DNA of 64,000 nucleotides from contig NZ_JADEXZ010000003.1 in the NCBI RefSeq assembly GCF_015206815.1, positions 124,001 through 188,000 of the forward strand, in the 5' to 3' direction. The DNA is from Fortiea sp. LEGE XX443. GTDB lineage: Bacteria; Cyanobacteriota; Cyanobacteriia; Cyanobacteriales; Nostocaceae. The notes beneath the pieces are model-generated. The model made no database searches. It saw only the letters and a program-made list of their open reading frames with translations, and was not told the DNA's origin. A program made the position numbers and the translations under genes. Positions 26,428 to 34,882 of the stretch are shown piece by piece; within the stretch, counting starts at the first letter, position 1, and each line of letters begins with the position of its first letter.

Positions 26428-28245
26428 TTAGAAAAGAGATAACTGACGTTTGTTACTTTCTAGTGTCGCAGGAGCAGCTATTTTGAGAATTTCTTCTCGT
26501 TTTTTTTCAATAAGGTGAAGATAGTATTGACGTGAGTAATTTTCATTACTGCTGATATTGGTTATGCCACTAATTCCGTAATAGTAAGTGACTACATCTC
26601 CAGGTTTCCCTAGTTTGAGTATTTCTTTTTCGCCCTCTTTAATCTTGCGTGTAATTGCAAGTTTTTCTTTTGGATATTCCCTTGATAAAATCTGGGATTT
26701 GATGTGTGCATAATAATCTTCTGCTGCTGATACATTTTGAATTAACAGGGTTAAATACTCAATAGAAAACTCTTTCTCTAATTGAGAGCGATCGCGGTTG
26801 CGCCAGTTGCCTTTAGTGATGATTTTCCCGTCTGGAAGCCATAAAAGGTAATTTTTGGTTCCCCGTTCAGGGATAAACATAGCGTCAGCGATAAACTCTA
26901 GCTTGACAGTTATCCCTTTAGGCAATTGAGATTGAAGTAAACTACGTACTTCTTCTGGATTGGGATGTGTGAAGAATACTCCGTCGGTGTCAACTTCCAC
27001 AGGAGTACCACCGTGCCGAGTGATAATTTCAATCATTAGCTTGAGTACTTTTCGGCTGTAGGCTGTAACTAATGCAGCAGCCTCCATATCATTGAAGGCG
27101 AGTTCAGAGGTGCCAAAGAATCCAAACTCGGAGTTAGCTAAAACCTTGACGGATTCTCTCTTTTCCTTAGCAGCAACATCTCCAGCAGATGCAAGTTGTT
27201 CCAACCTAAATTTTTCATTTACCAGATATTGCAGAATACTTAGCCCAATACGTTCTGTATCTTTAATTGAGCAAATACCCTTGTCTAGCATTGCCCAAGG
27301 GTGCATTGAACTAATATCTGCATATCCAACCCTTCTATACAGTCCAGGAATAGAGTAAGCCATCCCTCCTTGGAATTTGTACTTGCGATCGGGTTTTGGT
27401 TTATAGCCTGGATAATGATGCTCAAATATTCGCTCCCATTTAGTACCATTACCAGCAAGTGTTAGCTGCTGGAGATTCATTTCCGGTACAATTAGTGCTT
27501 CGTAATAGTATGAGGGTACAAGTCTATTCGCAATTAGCCGGGTGTCTTCGAGGTCGTACACAAGATACTCTTTTAGGCGTTTCCATCCCTTACTGTTGGG
27601 GCCATCTTTCCAACAAGTGAGGATTTCTTCATAGGGAAGAACTAGCCTAGCGTTCTGGCGCAGTCCCATGTCCAATACAGCCTTTTTGAGCGATCTGCCG
27701 TTAGTTAGCTTTTTGGCTATGAAATCCCACCTCAGAACGCAGATATAGATGTCTACGTGTTGGCTATTTCGGATGAACACCTCCTGGATTTTTAGTGGCT
27801 CACCCCGTACTTGGGCGGTACGAATAGTCCGAGATTTGGATGCAACTTGAAATGGGTGTTTTATACCGTGCAAGTTGCATCGAGTAATAATAAATGGAAT
27901 ATCAAATGCCATCCCGTTATATGTGAAAATTACATCTGGATTTCTTTTACTGAGATGGTTGATAAATTTGGTCAGTATTTTAGCTTCTGAGATATCCATG
28001 AAAATAGTAGAATATCCCCTTGAATCCATACAACCAATAGCATAAATACGGCTTTCAAATGGGTTGATTCCTGCTGTTTCGATATCAACAAATATTTGTA
28101 AAAGTTCCTGATACGGCTTGAGTTGTATTTTGGGCTGCCAAGGTTTTATTGGAGAGGGGTCTTTCCAATAAATGTTTAGTTTGTCTTCATCGACAACGAT
28201 TATCCCTCTAGATTTTTTTACAAAATCTCTGTGGTTATAATTCAT
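26428..28245 (-). CDS. Family-B DNA polymerase with 3'-5' exonuclease and clamp-binding tail
   Basis: 605 residues. The proofreading domain has ExoI D54-I-E56, ExoII YNGMAFD (Asp115) and ExoIII Y230-x3-D234. The polymerase domain has motif A YADISSMHPW (Asp310), motif B K367-x3-NSEFG and motif C VDTDG (Asp419, Asp421). It is short for the family (E. coli Pol II is 783), mainly in fingers and thumb. The C-terminus is RQLSLF, a canonical beta-clamp-binding motif, and a clamp plus loader are encoded next to it. This suggests a plasmid replicase built from a B-family polymerase on a bacterial clamp. Upstream element copy J precedes it. Confidence 0.9.
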   Translation of the reverse strand: MNYNHRDFVKKSRGIIVVDEDKLNIYWKDPSPIKPWQPKIQLKPYQELLQIFVDIETAGINPFESRIYAIGCMDSRGYSTIFMDISEAKILTKFINHLSKRNPDVIFTYNGMAFDIPFIITRCNLHGIKHPFQVASKSRTIRTAQVRGEPLKIQEVFIRNSQHVDIYICVLRWDFIAKKLTNGRSLKKAVLDMGLRQNARLVLPYEEILTCWKDGPNSKGWKRLKEYLVYDLEDTRLIANRLVPSYYYEALIVPEMNLQQLTLAGNGTKWERIFEHHYPGYKPKPDRKYKFQGGMAYSIPGLYRRVGYADISSMHPWAMLDKGICSIKDTERIGLSILQYLVNEKFRLEQLASAGDVAAKEKRESVKVLANSEFGFFGTSELAFNDMEAAALVTAYSRKVLKLMIEIITRHGGTPVEVDTDGVFFTHPNPEEVRSLLQSQLPKGITVKLEFIADAMFIPERGTKNYLLWLPDGKIITKGNWRNRDRSQLEKEFSIEYLTLLIQNVSAAEDYYAHIKSQILSREYPKEKLAITRKIKEGEKEILKLGKPGDVVTYYYGISGITNISSNENYSRQYYLHLIEKKREEILKIAAPATLESNKRQLSLF

Positions 28246-28301
28246 TAATTAGAAATTTTCCTAATTCATGTTTATATTAATTTTTAACTATCAACTTAAC
28301 T

Positions 28302-28318
28302 GCGTATGCTGCTGTGGT
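28302..28318 (-). promoter_or_regulatory. Recurrent upstream element (copy J)
   Basis: Coding-strand ACCACAGCAGCATACGC, about 57 nt before the family-B polymerase start and 50 nt after the dnaX terminator. Confidence 0.4.
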
Positions 28319-28367
28319 AGTAAATGTTAATTTATTTGGTTATTTAATTAAATAAAGAAAGAAATAT

Positions 28368-28393
28368 AGGGTTATAACTACGGTTATAACCCT
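28368..28393 (-). terminator. Terminator after dnaX
   Basis: Perfect 11-bp stem agggttataac / gttataaccct with a tacg loop; T/A-rich sequence follows on the minus strand. Confidence 0.75.
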
Positions 28394-28401
28394 CCTTAAA
28401 G

Positions 28402-29691
28402 TTAAGCTTGCTGTAATTGTTTTTGTTGCAGCTTTTGGACAGCTTCTACCCAAGCAGGTGCCTTTTTACCATTAATAGGTGTCAGCTTTTGCCAGTGTTC
28501 TTGTAACTGCGCTTGTGTTAAGTGGGGTAACTGTTCCTTGCCCCAGTTAATCGCATCTTGGGCAGTTTTCCAATCTTTCCAGGGTTGTGATTGGTGACTA
28601 CCCTTTGTGGTTGGCACTATCTCGATAAGTGTAGCTTCTAACCAAAGGTGCGCGTCTTCATCCCGCATGAGATTTTGGCGTGCCATTAAAAGTGCGATCG
28701 CATTTCGGATCTGGTCGATATTCCACAACTGCGAGATACTTACTAATTCTTCCCAGGTGTCCTCTTCTAGCTGTGTAAGATGTCTGCTATTGAGATTAGT
28801 TTTGCACACAAGTAAGTCTTTGAGGAAGTTGACAAGACTTGTATGGATAGCAGTTGGCTGTTTACCAGATTCAATCCAATCTTGAAGGATGCCTAAATTG
28901 CTCGTAATTTCTCCTTTGATGATATTTTCACAGACGGTGAGTAAATCGTATTCGGGAATAGTGCCTGATAGTTCCCAAACCCAATTAGAGGTAATTTCCT
29001 CTTCACCTAGTAAGGTTAACTGATCTAATAGTTTGAGTGAGTCGCGCAGATGTCCCTTGTTTGCTTTAGCTACGGCGGTAACTGCTGATGGCGCAATGTT
29101 GATACTTTCTTGGTGAGATATTTGTTCTAGGTAGCTTGCAACTAGCGAGACAGGAACTCTCTTAAAGTCAAACTTTTGGCAACGGGAGACAATGGTTTCT
29201 GGAACTTTGTGTAACTCGGTTGTGCAGAAGATAAATACTACATGACGGGGAGGGCTTTCAATGGTTTTGAGGAGTGCTTGCCACGATTGGCTGCTTAGGG
29301 CATGACATTCATCAATAATGAATATTTTGAATCTACCCTCCACTGGTGCAAACTGGATAGTGGATATAAGCTCTCGGATCAGTTCTACTCCACTATTGCT
29401 TGCTGCATCCAGTTCGGTTACATCAACAGAAGAAGATGCTGTAATTCCCTTGCATGAATTGCATTCTCCACAGGGCTTGGTTGTCGGCTCATTGCTTGAT
29501 TGACAGTTGAGGGATTTAGCGATGATGCGGGCGGTACTGGTTTTACCTGTACCTTTGGGGCCGCTAAATAGGTAAGCAGGTGCAATCTTTTGGAGAGCGA
29601 TCGCATTTATGAGAGTGCGAACGATATGTTCTTGCCCAATAACTTCACTAAGAGTCTGGGGACGATATTTAAGATGTAGTGGTTGGTACAT
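28402..29691 (-). CDS. dnaX: DNA polymerase III gamma/tau subunit (clamp loader ATPase)
   Basis: 429 residues. AAA+ ATPase with Walker A GPKGTGKTSTAR, a zinc module (CQSSN...CGECNSC), Walker B IIDECHALS, sensor region FIFCTTELHKVPETIVSRCQKF. About gamma-sized; the long tau tail is missing. It forms the motor of the beta-clamp loader with HolA and HolB from the same cluster. It is followed by a strong terminator. Confidence 0.92.
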   Translation of the reverse strand: MYQPLHLKYRPQTLSEVIGQEHIVRTLINAIALQKIAPAYLFSGPKGTGKTSTARIIAKSLNCQSSNEPTTKPCGECNSCKGITASSSVDVTELDAASNSGVELIRELISTIQFAPVEGRFKIFIIDECHALSSQSWQALLKTIESPPRHVVFIFCTTELHKVPETIVSRCQKFDFKRVPVSLVASYLEQISHQESINIAPSAVTAVAKANKGHLRDSLKLLDQLTLLGEEEITSNWVWELSGTIPEYDLLTVCENIIKGEITSNLGILQDWIESGKQPTAIHTSLVNFLKDLLVCKTNLNSRHLTQLEEDTWEELVSISQLWNIDQIRNAIALLMARQNLMRDEDAHLWLEATLIEIVPTTKGSHQSQPWKDWKTAQDAINWGKEQLPHLTQAQLQEHWQKLTPINGKKAPAWVEAVQKLQQKQLQQA

Positions 29692-29719
29692 AGTTTGAAT
29701 GACTAAAAGTGTTTTATTT

Positions 29720-29748
29720 ACTCCTTATCAACTGCACTGATAAGGAGT
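29720..29748 (-). terminator. Terminator after dnaN
   Basis: Perfect 11-bp stem actccttatca / tgataaggagt with a 7-nt loop, 8 bp after the dnaN stop; T/A-rich tail. Confidence 0.75.
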
Positions 29749-29755
29749 TTAATTT

Positions 29756-31090
29756 TTAAGCAGTCGCGGCTTCTTTTTTCGTTCGTGACGAGCGTGAGGT
29801 TGACTTACCTTTAGTGGTATTTTGTGCTACCAAAGATGGTATTTCTGTTTCAGAATTTTCACTATCATTTGTTGCCTGCGCTATATCTGTTACTTCTTCA
29901 GTGCTAGGCTCAGGTTGAGTGCTGGCTTCTGTCTTTGTACTTTGGTTATTTACCTTTTCAAACCCCTGCTTAATTTCTACAGGCATTACCAGATACAGCT
30001 GATTGAGCAGTCCTCCCATCGGGCAGATAATAACTGGTTGCGTAGGTTTGTTACACCGCACCACGATTTCATCAGTACTGATGTGCTTTAATCCTTCGAT
30101 AAGGTAGTCGATATTTAATCCAATACTGATGTTTTCTGAATGACTAGTTGCTGGTTTCATCAGTACCGAGTCAACTGCATCCCCGATATCAGTAGCTTCG
30201 GTGTATAGTGTTGCTTGTGTAGCTTCCAATTCCCAGAGAATTTTGACAACCTTTTGCTTGCGTTCGGCTAGATAACTTACCCGCTTTAGTGCGCTCTCAA
30301 ATCCCTTGCGTTCTAATGTAAATTCATACTCAAATGTTCTGGGAATCAAGCTATTGATTTTGGGGTATTCTCCCTCTAAAAGTCGAGAAATGACCTTTGT
30401 ATTAGGAAGACTAAACTCAATAGTTTTATTTGATAGAAGAATATTGCACACGCTTGTATCGGCACTTTGAGAGAGAATTTTGTTTAACTCGCTAAGTGAC
30501 TTACCTGGAACAGTAAAGTCAATTGGGTCAGAATATTCGCTATCAAGTATTCCTGTGACTAGTGCTAATTTGTGACCATTTGTACTAGCAGCTTGCCACT
30601 TATTGGTATCAATTTTGAAGTTGACACCAGTTAAAACTAACTTTGTTTCGTCACCATTGGTGCAATAGAGTGTCCCTTCAAGTGCAGCTTGGAGTTTCTT
30701 GGCACTTAAATTTACTTCTATTGGATTTTCTCCCTTGGGAAGAGTTGGAAACTCGTCAGGTTTTCCGCCAATCAGACGGCATTTACCGCTATTGTGAGTA
30801 ATTATGCAGGCTTGGTTTTCTACCTCTAAGGTAATTTCTCCTCTGACATTGTTAATAGTGTCAGTTAATAGTTTGGCTGGTAGTGCTACCTGACCTGACG
30901 TTTCTACATTAGCGGTCGTTGTAGTATTAATTGTGAGGTTAAGGTTTGTTCCTGTTGCTGATACTATCCCATCTTCATTTGCTATCAGTAAGATATTTCC
31001 TAAAATTGGATCAGTAGGCTTAGGACTAATTGCGAGATAAGCAGTTTCTAAAATTTCTGCAAGTTTAGATTGTTCAATGGTTAGTTTCAT
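29756..31090 (-). CDS. dnaN: DNA polymerase III beta sliding clamp
   Basis: 444 residues. Three-domain clamp: MKLTIEQSKLAEILETAYLAIS, LPAKLLTDTINNVRGEITLE, LTGVNFKIDTNKWQAASTNGHKLAL, VPGKSLSELNKIL and the family's C-terminal YLVMPVEI (usual end is MP[MV]R). About 70 extra residues follow: a Thr/Glu-rich tail ending in a basic Ser/Arg/Lys patch. The usual length is near 370. The tail may bind other factors or DNA. Clamp-binding motifs end several nearby proteins. Confidence 0.92.
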   Translation of the reverse strand: MKLTIEQSKLAEILETAYLAISPKPTDPILGNILLIANEDGIVSATGTNLNLTINTTTTANVETSGQVALPAKLLTDTINNVRGEITLEVENQACIITHNSGKCRLIGGKPDEFPTLPKGENPIEVNLSAKKLQAALEGTLYCTNGDETKLVLTGVNFKIDTNKWQAASTNGHKLALVTGILDSEYSDPIDFTVPGKSLSELNKILSQSADTSVCNILLSNKTIEFSLPNTKVISRLLEGEYPKINSLIPRTFEYEFTLERKGFESALKRVSYLAERKQKVVKILWELEATQATLYTEATDIGDAVDSVLMKPATSHSENISIGLNIDYLIEGLKHISTDEIVVRCNKPTQPVIICPMGGLLNQLYLVMPVEIKQGFEKVNNQSTKTEASTQPEPSTEEVTDIAQATNDSENSETEIPSLVAQNTTKGKSTSRSSRTKKEAATA

Positions 31091-31124
31091 TTGTTATTTT
31101 GCTTTTAGTAAATGATGTTTTAAC

Positions 31125-31144
31125 GGGTGCTATTTCTAGCACCC
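31125..31144 (-). terminator. Hairpin after the DUF5895-like gene
   Basis: gggtgcta / tagcaccc (8 bp) between the DUF5895-like stop and dnaN. Weak T-tract. Confidence 0.5.
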
Positions 31145-31169
31145 TTTTCGGTTACATGAGATAGTTTTT

Positions 31170-32162
31170 TTAGTAGGGCAGTTCTTCCATCTCAGTACTG
31201 TATGCTGTATAAGCTTGACCTGCTGTACTAGGAGGAAGTGCTGCTACTGGCATATCAGCTGCACCTACCAGGCGATTATGTTCTGCTACAACAGTTGATG
31301 TTTTACCGATGCGGTGAGAGAATTCGGGGTTTGCCTGCATCGTTGTTTGGATATCGATTTCTTTGCCTTCTGAGAAAAATTCGAAAAAATCGCTTCCATC
31401 AGGATTTGGTGATTTATATGAAGTGACAACTGCTACCCAAGATTTATCTCTTTGATTGACTGCTTCTTTAGGTTCAAGAGATGGCATAAAAGTGGGTTGA
31501 AATACACCGAGGCGATGAAACTCTGCACGTTTTTCAGCGACAGTTGCATTAGTAAATCGGGCAAATGCAACCTCTAGTTCGCGTTGGAACTGTTTATAAG
31601 CCTCGCCAAATTTTGATGATGCAACGCCTTTAATTGATAAGACAATTGGTACTGAGTGCAGGTTATTATTATTTTCATCAACAAGTTGCAATAAGTAGAA
31701 CCTTCTCAATACTGCGGCATCTTTGCCAAGTGCTTGGTACATTTCGTACCCATCAGGTGATTCGTACACTCCTACAATCTTGCCGTCATCGCGCTGTTCA
31801 ATGTATCTGGGAGAAACATCAAGAATGTGCATCCTGGGCGATTGCAACAACACTCCCATTTCTGGCGTGCCACTAGAGAAGGTGTGCTTGTGTGTAGGTT
31901 CTTTTCCTTGCCAGTTAATTGCTGCTAAGTATTTATCTTTGATAAACAACCCGACTTTTTCTGCTTCCATGTGATTAATGACTTGGCAGATGCAGATATT
32001 ACTAATCGGCGCATTGTACTCAGGATTTGCAAATTTAGAAATAGCTAATTTACGCTTTTGTATGTTTGTATTATTCTGAACTGTTTGTTCAGGGGGTTCA
32101 GACTGGGATACTGTGCTTTCTTCAGTAGCAGAATTAGTAGGCTTTGTTTGATTTCTTGCCAT
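31170..32162 (-). CDS. DUF5895-like protein with SSB-like C-terminal tip
   Basis: 330 residues. The core (KFANPEYNAPISNICICQVIN, GLFIKDKYLAAINWQG, PRMHILDVSPRYIEQRDDG, PIVLSIKGVASSKFGEAYKQF) corresponds to a protein I know from cyanobacterial plasmids as DUF5895. It ends in EMEELPY, closely similar to the acidic-hydrophobic SSB tip. Together with the neighbouring clamp, loader and polymerase, this suggests a ssDNA-binding or primer-handling function. That is inference; the tail and the context are seen. It has its own terminator and upstream element. Confidence 0.65.
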   Translation of the reverse strand: MARNQTKPTNSATEESTVSQSEPPEQTVQNNTNIQKRKLAISKFANPEYNAPISNICICQVINHMEAEKVGLFIKDKYLAAINWQGKEPTHKHTFSSGTPEMGVLLQSPRMHILDVSPRYIEQRDDGKIVGVYESPDGYEMYQALGKDAAVLRRFYLLQLVDENNNNLHSVPIVLSIKGVASSKFGEAYKQFQRELEVAFARFTNATVAEKRAEFHRLGVFQPTFMPSLEPKEAVNQRDKSWVAVVTSYKSPNPDGSDFFEFFSEGKEIDIQTTMQANPEFSHRIGKTSTVVAEHNRLVGAADMPVAALPPSTAGQAYTAYSTEMEELPY

Positions 32163-32192
32163 AATTTTAATTAATGGAAATCAATATTTAAT

Positions 32193-32211
32193 GCGTAAAG
32201 CAAAAAGTCGT
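32193..32211 (-). promoter_or_regulatory. Recurrent upstream element (copy K, degenerate)
   Basis: Coding-strand ACGACTTTTTGCTTTACGC, about 31 nt before the DUF5895-like start and just after a T-run terminator. Confidence 0.4.
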
Positions 32212-32223
32212 TGTAAAAAATCA

Positions 32224-32248
32224 AAGTCGTCTGTTATTAAGACGACTT
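32224..32248 (-). terminator. Rho-independent terminator
   Basis: aagtcgtct / agacgactt (9 bp) with a T-run on the minus strand. It ends the methyltransferase-containing operon. Confidence 0.8.
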
Positions 32249-32273
32249 AAAAGATTGATTGATACTTAGTTAT

Positions 32274-32561
32274 TTAGATAAACTTTTCATCACACTCTCC
32301 CCTTAAGCCTGTAAAGCTGTCAATGCAAGTATCTTCCTGAATAATTTCAGTTTTAGTATTTATAAGTGTCTGGTATATTTGCTGAAGACTGATGATAATT
32401 TGTCTAAGAACAGATGTGTTTTCAGTTGTGAAAGTCAGTGACACAGATGCCATGCTTGAATTATGAATTGCGACTGTTTGTTCTTCAGGAGATCCATAAC
32501 TGGTTATTTGACTGTCTTTACCAGGAATAAATCTATAAGAAGCAATAGTTTCAATTGCCAT
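32274..32561 (-). CDS. Small hypothetical protein (95 aa)
   Basis: Soluble protein with a helical middle (SVLRQIIISLQQIYQTL). AAGGAGATAAAT precedes ATG 32561, a strong ribosome site. The gene begins 3 bp after the preceding one in the operon and ends before a terminator. No family recognised. Confidence 0.6.
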   Translation of the reverse strand: MAIETIASYRFIPGKDSQITSYGSPEEQTVAIHNSSMASVSLTFTTENTSVLRQIIISLQQIYQTLINTKTEIIQEDTCIDSFTGLRGECDEKFI

Positions 32562-32563
32562 AT

Positions 32564-32767
32564 TTATCTCCTTGTTCGTTGGGGTTTAATTTCAAGCATT
32601 TTATTACTAAGTTTGGTGATATTACTGACCTTCCAACCAGCAAGCTTGCACTTATTAAGTGCTACTTCTAACTCTTGCTGTGTAAGGATTTTGTATCTCA
32701 TATATTGTCCCCATATAGGGAAAATATACGTGACATATTTAGTTTTATCAATTTGGCAGTATGCCAT
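32564..32767 (-). CDS. Small protein, faintly like a pterin dehydratase N-terminus
   Basis: About 67 residues from ATG 32767; a GTG at 32782 overlapping the upstream stop and an ATG at 32701 (with GGGGACA before it) are alternatives. QQELEVALNKCKLAGWKV followed by LSNKMLEI recalls the start of pterin-4a-carbinolamine dehydratases (L-x3-E...aL...GWKV...L-x-[RK]-x-F-x-F), but the catalytic His-His-Pro part is absent. It may be a fragment or unrelated. Overlaps the methyltransferase operon. Confidence 0.45.
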   Translation of the reverse strand: MAYCQIDKTKYVTYIFPIWGQYMRYKILTQQELEVALNKCKLAGWKVSNITKLSNKMLEIKPQRTRR

Positions 32768-32781
32768 GCGTTTGTAGTACA

Positions 32782-33837
32782 CTATGGTTTAATGAGTTTA
32801 ATGATTCTAGTAGCTACGTTTGTAGGGTTATTTGAACTCAAGAAGGCATCTTTATCTACCATTTCCACATAGCTATTATTGGCTTGTAGCCAGCCTTTGA
32901 AGGTTTTGTACTTACGATTGAAGAAAACTGATTCAGGTATAATTGAAACTAATAAACCACCCGTTACGAGTAACTTCCAAGCCTGATAGATATGTTGGAC
33001 AAGTTCACAAAATGGAGGATTCATGATACAGGCATTGTATAAATGATTGGGGTTAAACTCCAGAAAGTTTTTCCCTACGAGATTAAATCCTTTGAGTTCT
33101 AGAATTTGTCGTAAATCGTAATTAATCTCAACCACCTCTAGTTGAACATTAGGGTAGGTATTAGTGATATAATCAGCAATATTTCCACTACCAGCACTAG
33201 GCTCTAAAATTTGCCAATTTGGTTGAATATCTGCCAGTTGAACAAGCCGTTGACAGACTGGTTTAGGAGTAGGGAAGAAATCTCCATCTTTCATCCCAAT
33301 GATTTCTAACTCAAGCTTATTGAGTCGTTCCTTGGTAGTATCAATTGCTTCAGGTTTTACTACCTGTTGAATTTCTGTTATGGCGGATATGATTTCGCTT
33401 GGTGTATGTAATCCGGCGCGACTTAAAGACTTTACCCAGTCTTGGTAATATTCGCCTGCCAATTTTTCTTGGACTTTCTGAATTGTTTCCCCCATTTGGG
33501 AAATTCTAAATAGGGCTTCTACTTGCGATTTGTGAGATATACCGCGTAGTATTGGTGGGATATTTCCTACTTCCCACATTTGTGCGATCGCAAATAGCCA
33601 AGACTGGATAATCTCAAGTTCAATTCCTTCTTGGATGATCCCTTGGGCTATAGTTTTACGACGCTTTGTTACCCTTTGATTTCCAATTGCAGGATTTTTC
33701 TTTTGGTCGATTGTTGGCTGCATGGAAGCAGCTAAATTACGGAGGAATTCTGCTTTTTCTAAGTTGGGAATATTAAAAATATCTGCTATGGGTGAATTAT
33801 CATCGTTGTAGGGTAGATTTAGTAGAGATAGTTGCAT
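32782..33837 (-). CDS. N6-adenine DNA methyltransferase
   Basis: 351 residues. SAM-binding motif I LEPSAGSGNIADYI (211-224) and catalytic motif IV NPPF (273-276) mark an adenine methylase of gamma order. The first 180 residues are a helical domain (WLFAIAQMWEVGNIPPILRG, SHKSQVEALFRISQM) without a restriction domain. The N-terminal MQLSLL resembles a clamp-binding motif. No cognate nuclease is adjacent, so it is probably an orphan methylase marking or protecting the plasmid. It overlaps the upstream gene by 38 bp. Confidence 0.82.
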   Translation of the reverse strand: MQLSLLNLPYNDDNSPIADIFNIPNLEKAEFLRNLAASMQPTIDQKKNPAIGNQRVTKRRKTIAQGIIQEGIELEIIQSWLFAIAQMWEVGNIPPILRGISHKSQVEALFRISQMGETIQKVQEKLAGEYYQDWVKSLSRAGLHTPSEIISAITEIQQVVKPEAIDTTKERLNKLELEIIGMKDGDFFPTPKPVCQRLVQLADIQPNWQILEPSAGSGNIADYITNTYPNVQLEVVEINYDLRQILELKGFNLVGKNFLEFNPNHLYNACIMNPPFCELVQHIYQAWKLLVTGGLLVSIIPESVFFNRKYKTFKGWLQANNSYVEMVDKDAFLSSNNPTNVATRIIKLIKP

Positions 33838-34147
33838 TACTTGATTCCTTTAAATCTTTGACGGCGCATTCAAGAATTAGGGAGGTTGGTACATTCCAAG
33901 CTTTTACCTCCCATTCAGTAGCTAATCGTTCTGAGTGACGGACAACTGCACTACTACATTTGTTTTTTCTGACAAGCCAATCTCTAAACTTTTCGGCTTG
34001 TTTCTTGGTATCGAACCCGAAGTAGCTGGTTTTTCTATTTCCCAAGAGGTCAGTAATAGTCGCTACCCGACGCGAGAGAATATTGAGCGTCCAACCACTG
34101 TTAGGAGTGAGTTCGATTTTGGTGATATTTAATTCTGTTGGATTCAT
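33800..34147 (-). CDS. Hypothetical protein (115 aa)
   Basis: ATG 34147 overlaps the upstream stop by 4 bp (ATGA), and its 3' end overlaps the methyltransferase start by 38 bp, so it is translationally coupled on both sides. TSYFGFDTKKQAEKFRDWLVRKNKC looks like a small alpha/beta unit. No named family recognised. Confidence 0.6.
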   Translation of the reverse strand: MNPTELNITKIELTPNSGWTLNILSRRVATITDLLGNRKTSYFGFDTKKQAEKFRDWLVRKNKCSSAVVRHSERLATEWEVKAWNVPTSLILECAVKDLKESSNATISTKSTLQR

Positions 34148-34827
34148 ATTTCAACTTCAGGAATTGCTGCTAAATATTCCATAGTTGATATTTCTTTTGC
34201 TAGCCATTTATCATGTGCTTCTTGAGGGGTCATTTTGTGGACTAAAAGTTTTTTCTCTTTATCATCTTCTACAAAAGGAGCTAGTGTTTCTTCTAGCCGG
34301 GCTTTGAAATTTAAATGTTTAGCTTCAGAATAAGTAAACTGGTAAATACTATCAGTGTTAACGAACAAGTAAACCAGGCTAATTTGCTCCAATGGTATTC
34401 CAGTTTGTTCGTATAGGAGAAATAACCTCAGTTGAGTTTGCCATTTGCTCTCAAGAATTTCAAATTTAGGAGGTTTTTGTATTGTCCAGTCAAAACTAAC
34501 TACTTGATTTTCACCGTAGATAATCAGGTCGCACTCGCTGTAGAGAAGGATATCGTGGTATAAATATTGAAGTTGGGCGTTCCATTGTTTGTTGCCAGGA
34601 ATATTTAGAAAAGGTTTTACCTTATCGACCCAGTTATTAATTTGGGGGTATGCCTTCAATAAAGCTTCCACTGGTAGCCCTAACCCAATTTGTTGCATAA
34701 TGAGGTGAAACTGACCGCCAGCAACTTCAGATTCACTTTTGACAGTTAGATTACGATAATTTATCGTTGATAAGCATTCTGGATTTTGTTCAACTAGTTC
34801 AAGTGTTTTGTGATTAAAACGATTCAT
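34144..34827 (-). CDS. PD-(D/E)XK nuclease-like protein, possibly inactive
   Basis: 227 residues from ATG 34827 (the longer start at 34842 is a TTG inside a hairpin). SECDLIIYGENQVVSFDWT followed by WQTQLRLFLLYEQTG resembles RecB/Cas4-like nucleases (E-x-D-L-I...[VI]-x-D-x-K...Q-x3-Y). The catalytic lysine expected after DW is Thr, so activity is doubtful. It is the first gene of the methylase operon. A perfect hairpin ends 2 nt before its ATG. Confidence 0.55.
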   Translation of the reverse strand: MNRFNHKTLELVEQNPECLSTINYRNLTVKSESEVAGGQFHLIMQQIGLGLPVEALLKAYPQINNWVDKVKPFLNIPGNKQWNAQLQYLYHDILLYSECDLIIYGENQVVSFDWTIQKPPKFEILESKWQTQLRLFLLYEQTGIPLEQISLVYLFVNTDSIYQFTYSEAKHLNFKARLEETLAPFVEDDKEKKLLVHKMTPQEAHDKWLAKEISTMEYLAAIPEVEI

Positions 34828-34829
34828 AA

Positions 34830-34864
34830 AAATATATCCCAACTTTAGTTTTTGGGATATATTT
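34830..34864 (-). promoter_or_regulatory. Perfect 13-bp hairpin abutting a start codon
   Basis: aaatatatcccaa / ttgggatatattt, 9-nt loop, between the thiF stop and ATG 34827. It may terminate the PRTRC operon or mask the ribosome site of the nuclease-like gene. Confidence 0.65.
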
Positions 34865-34882
34865 GCGTAAGCTATTTGTGGT
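34865..34882 (-). promoter_or_regulatory. Recurrent upstream element (copy E)
   Basis: Coding-strand ACCACAAATAGCTTACGC, 38 nt before ATG 34827, overlapping the end of the thiF-like gene. Confidence 0.45.
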
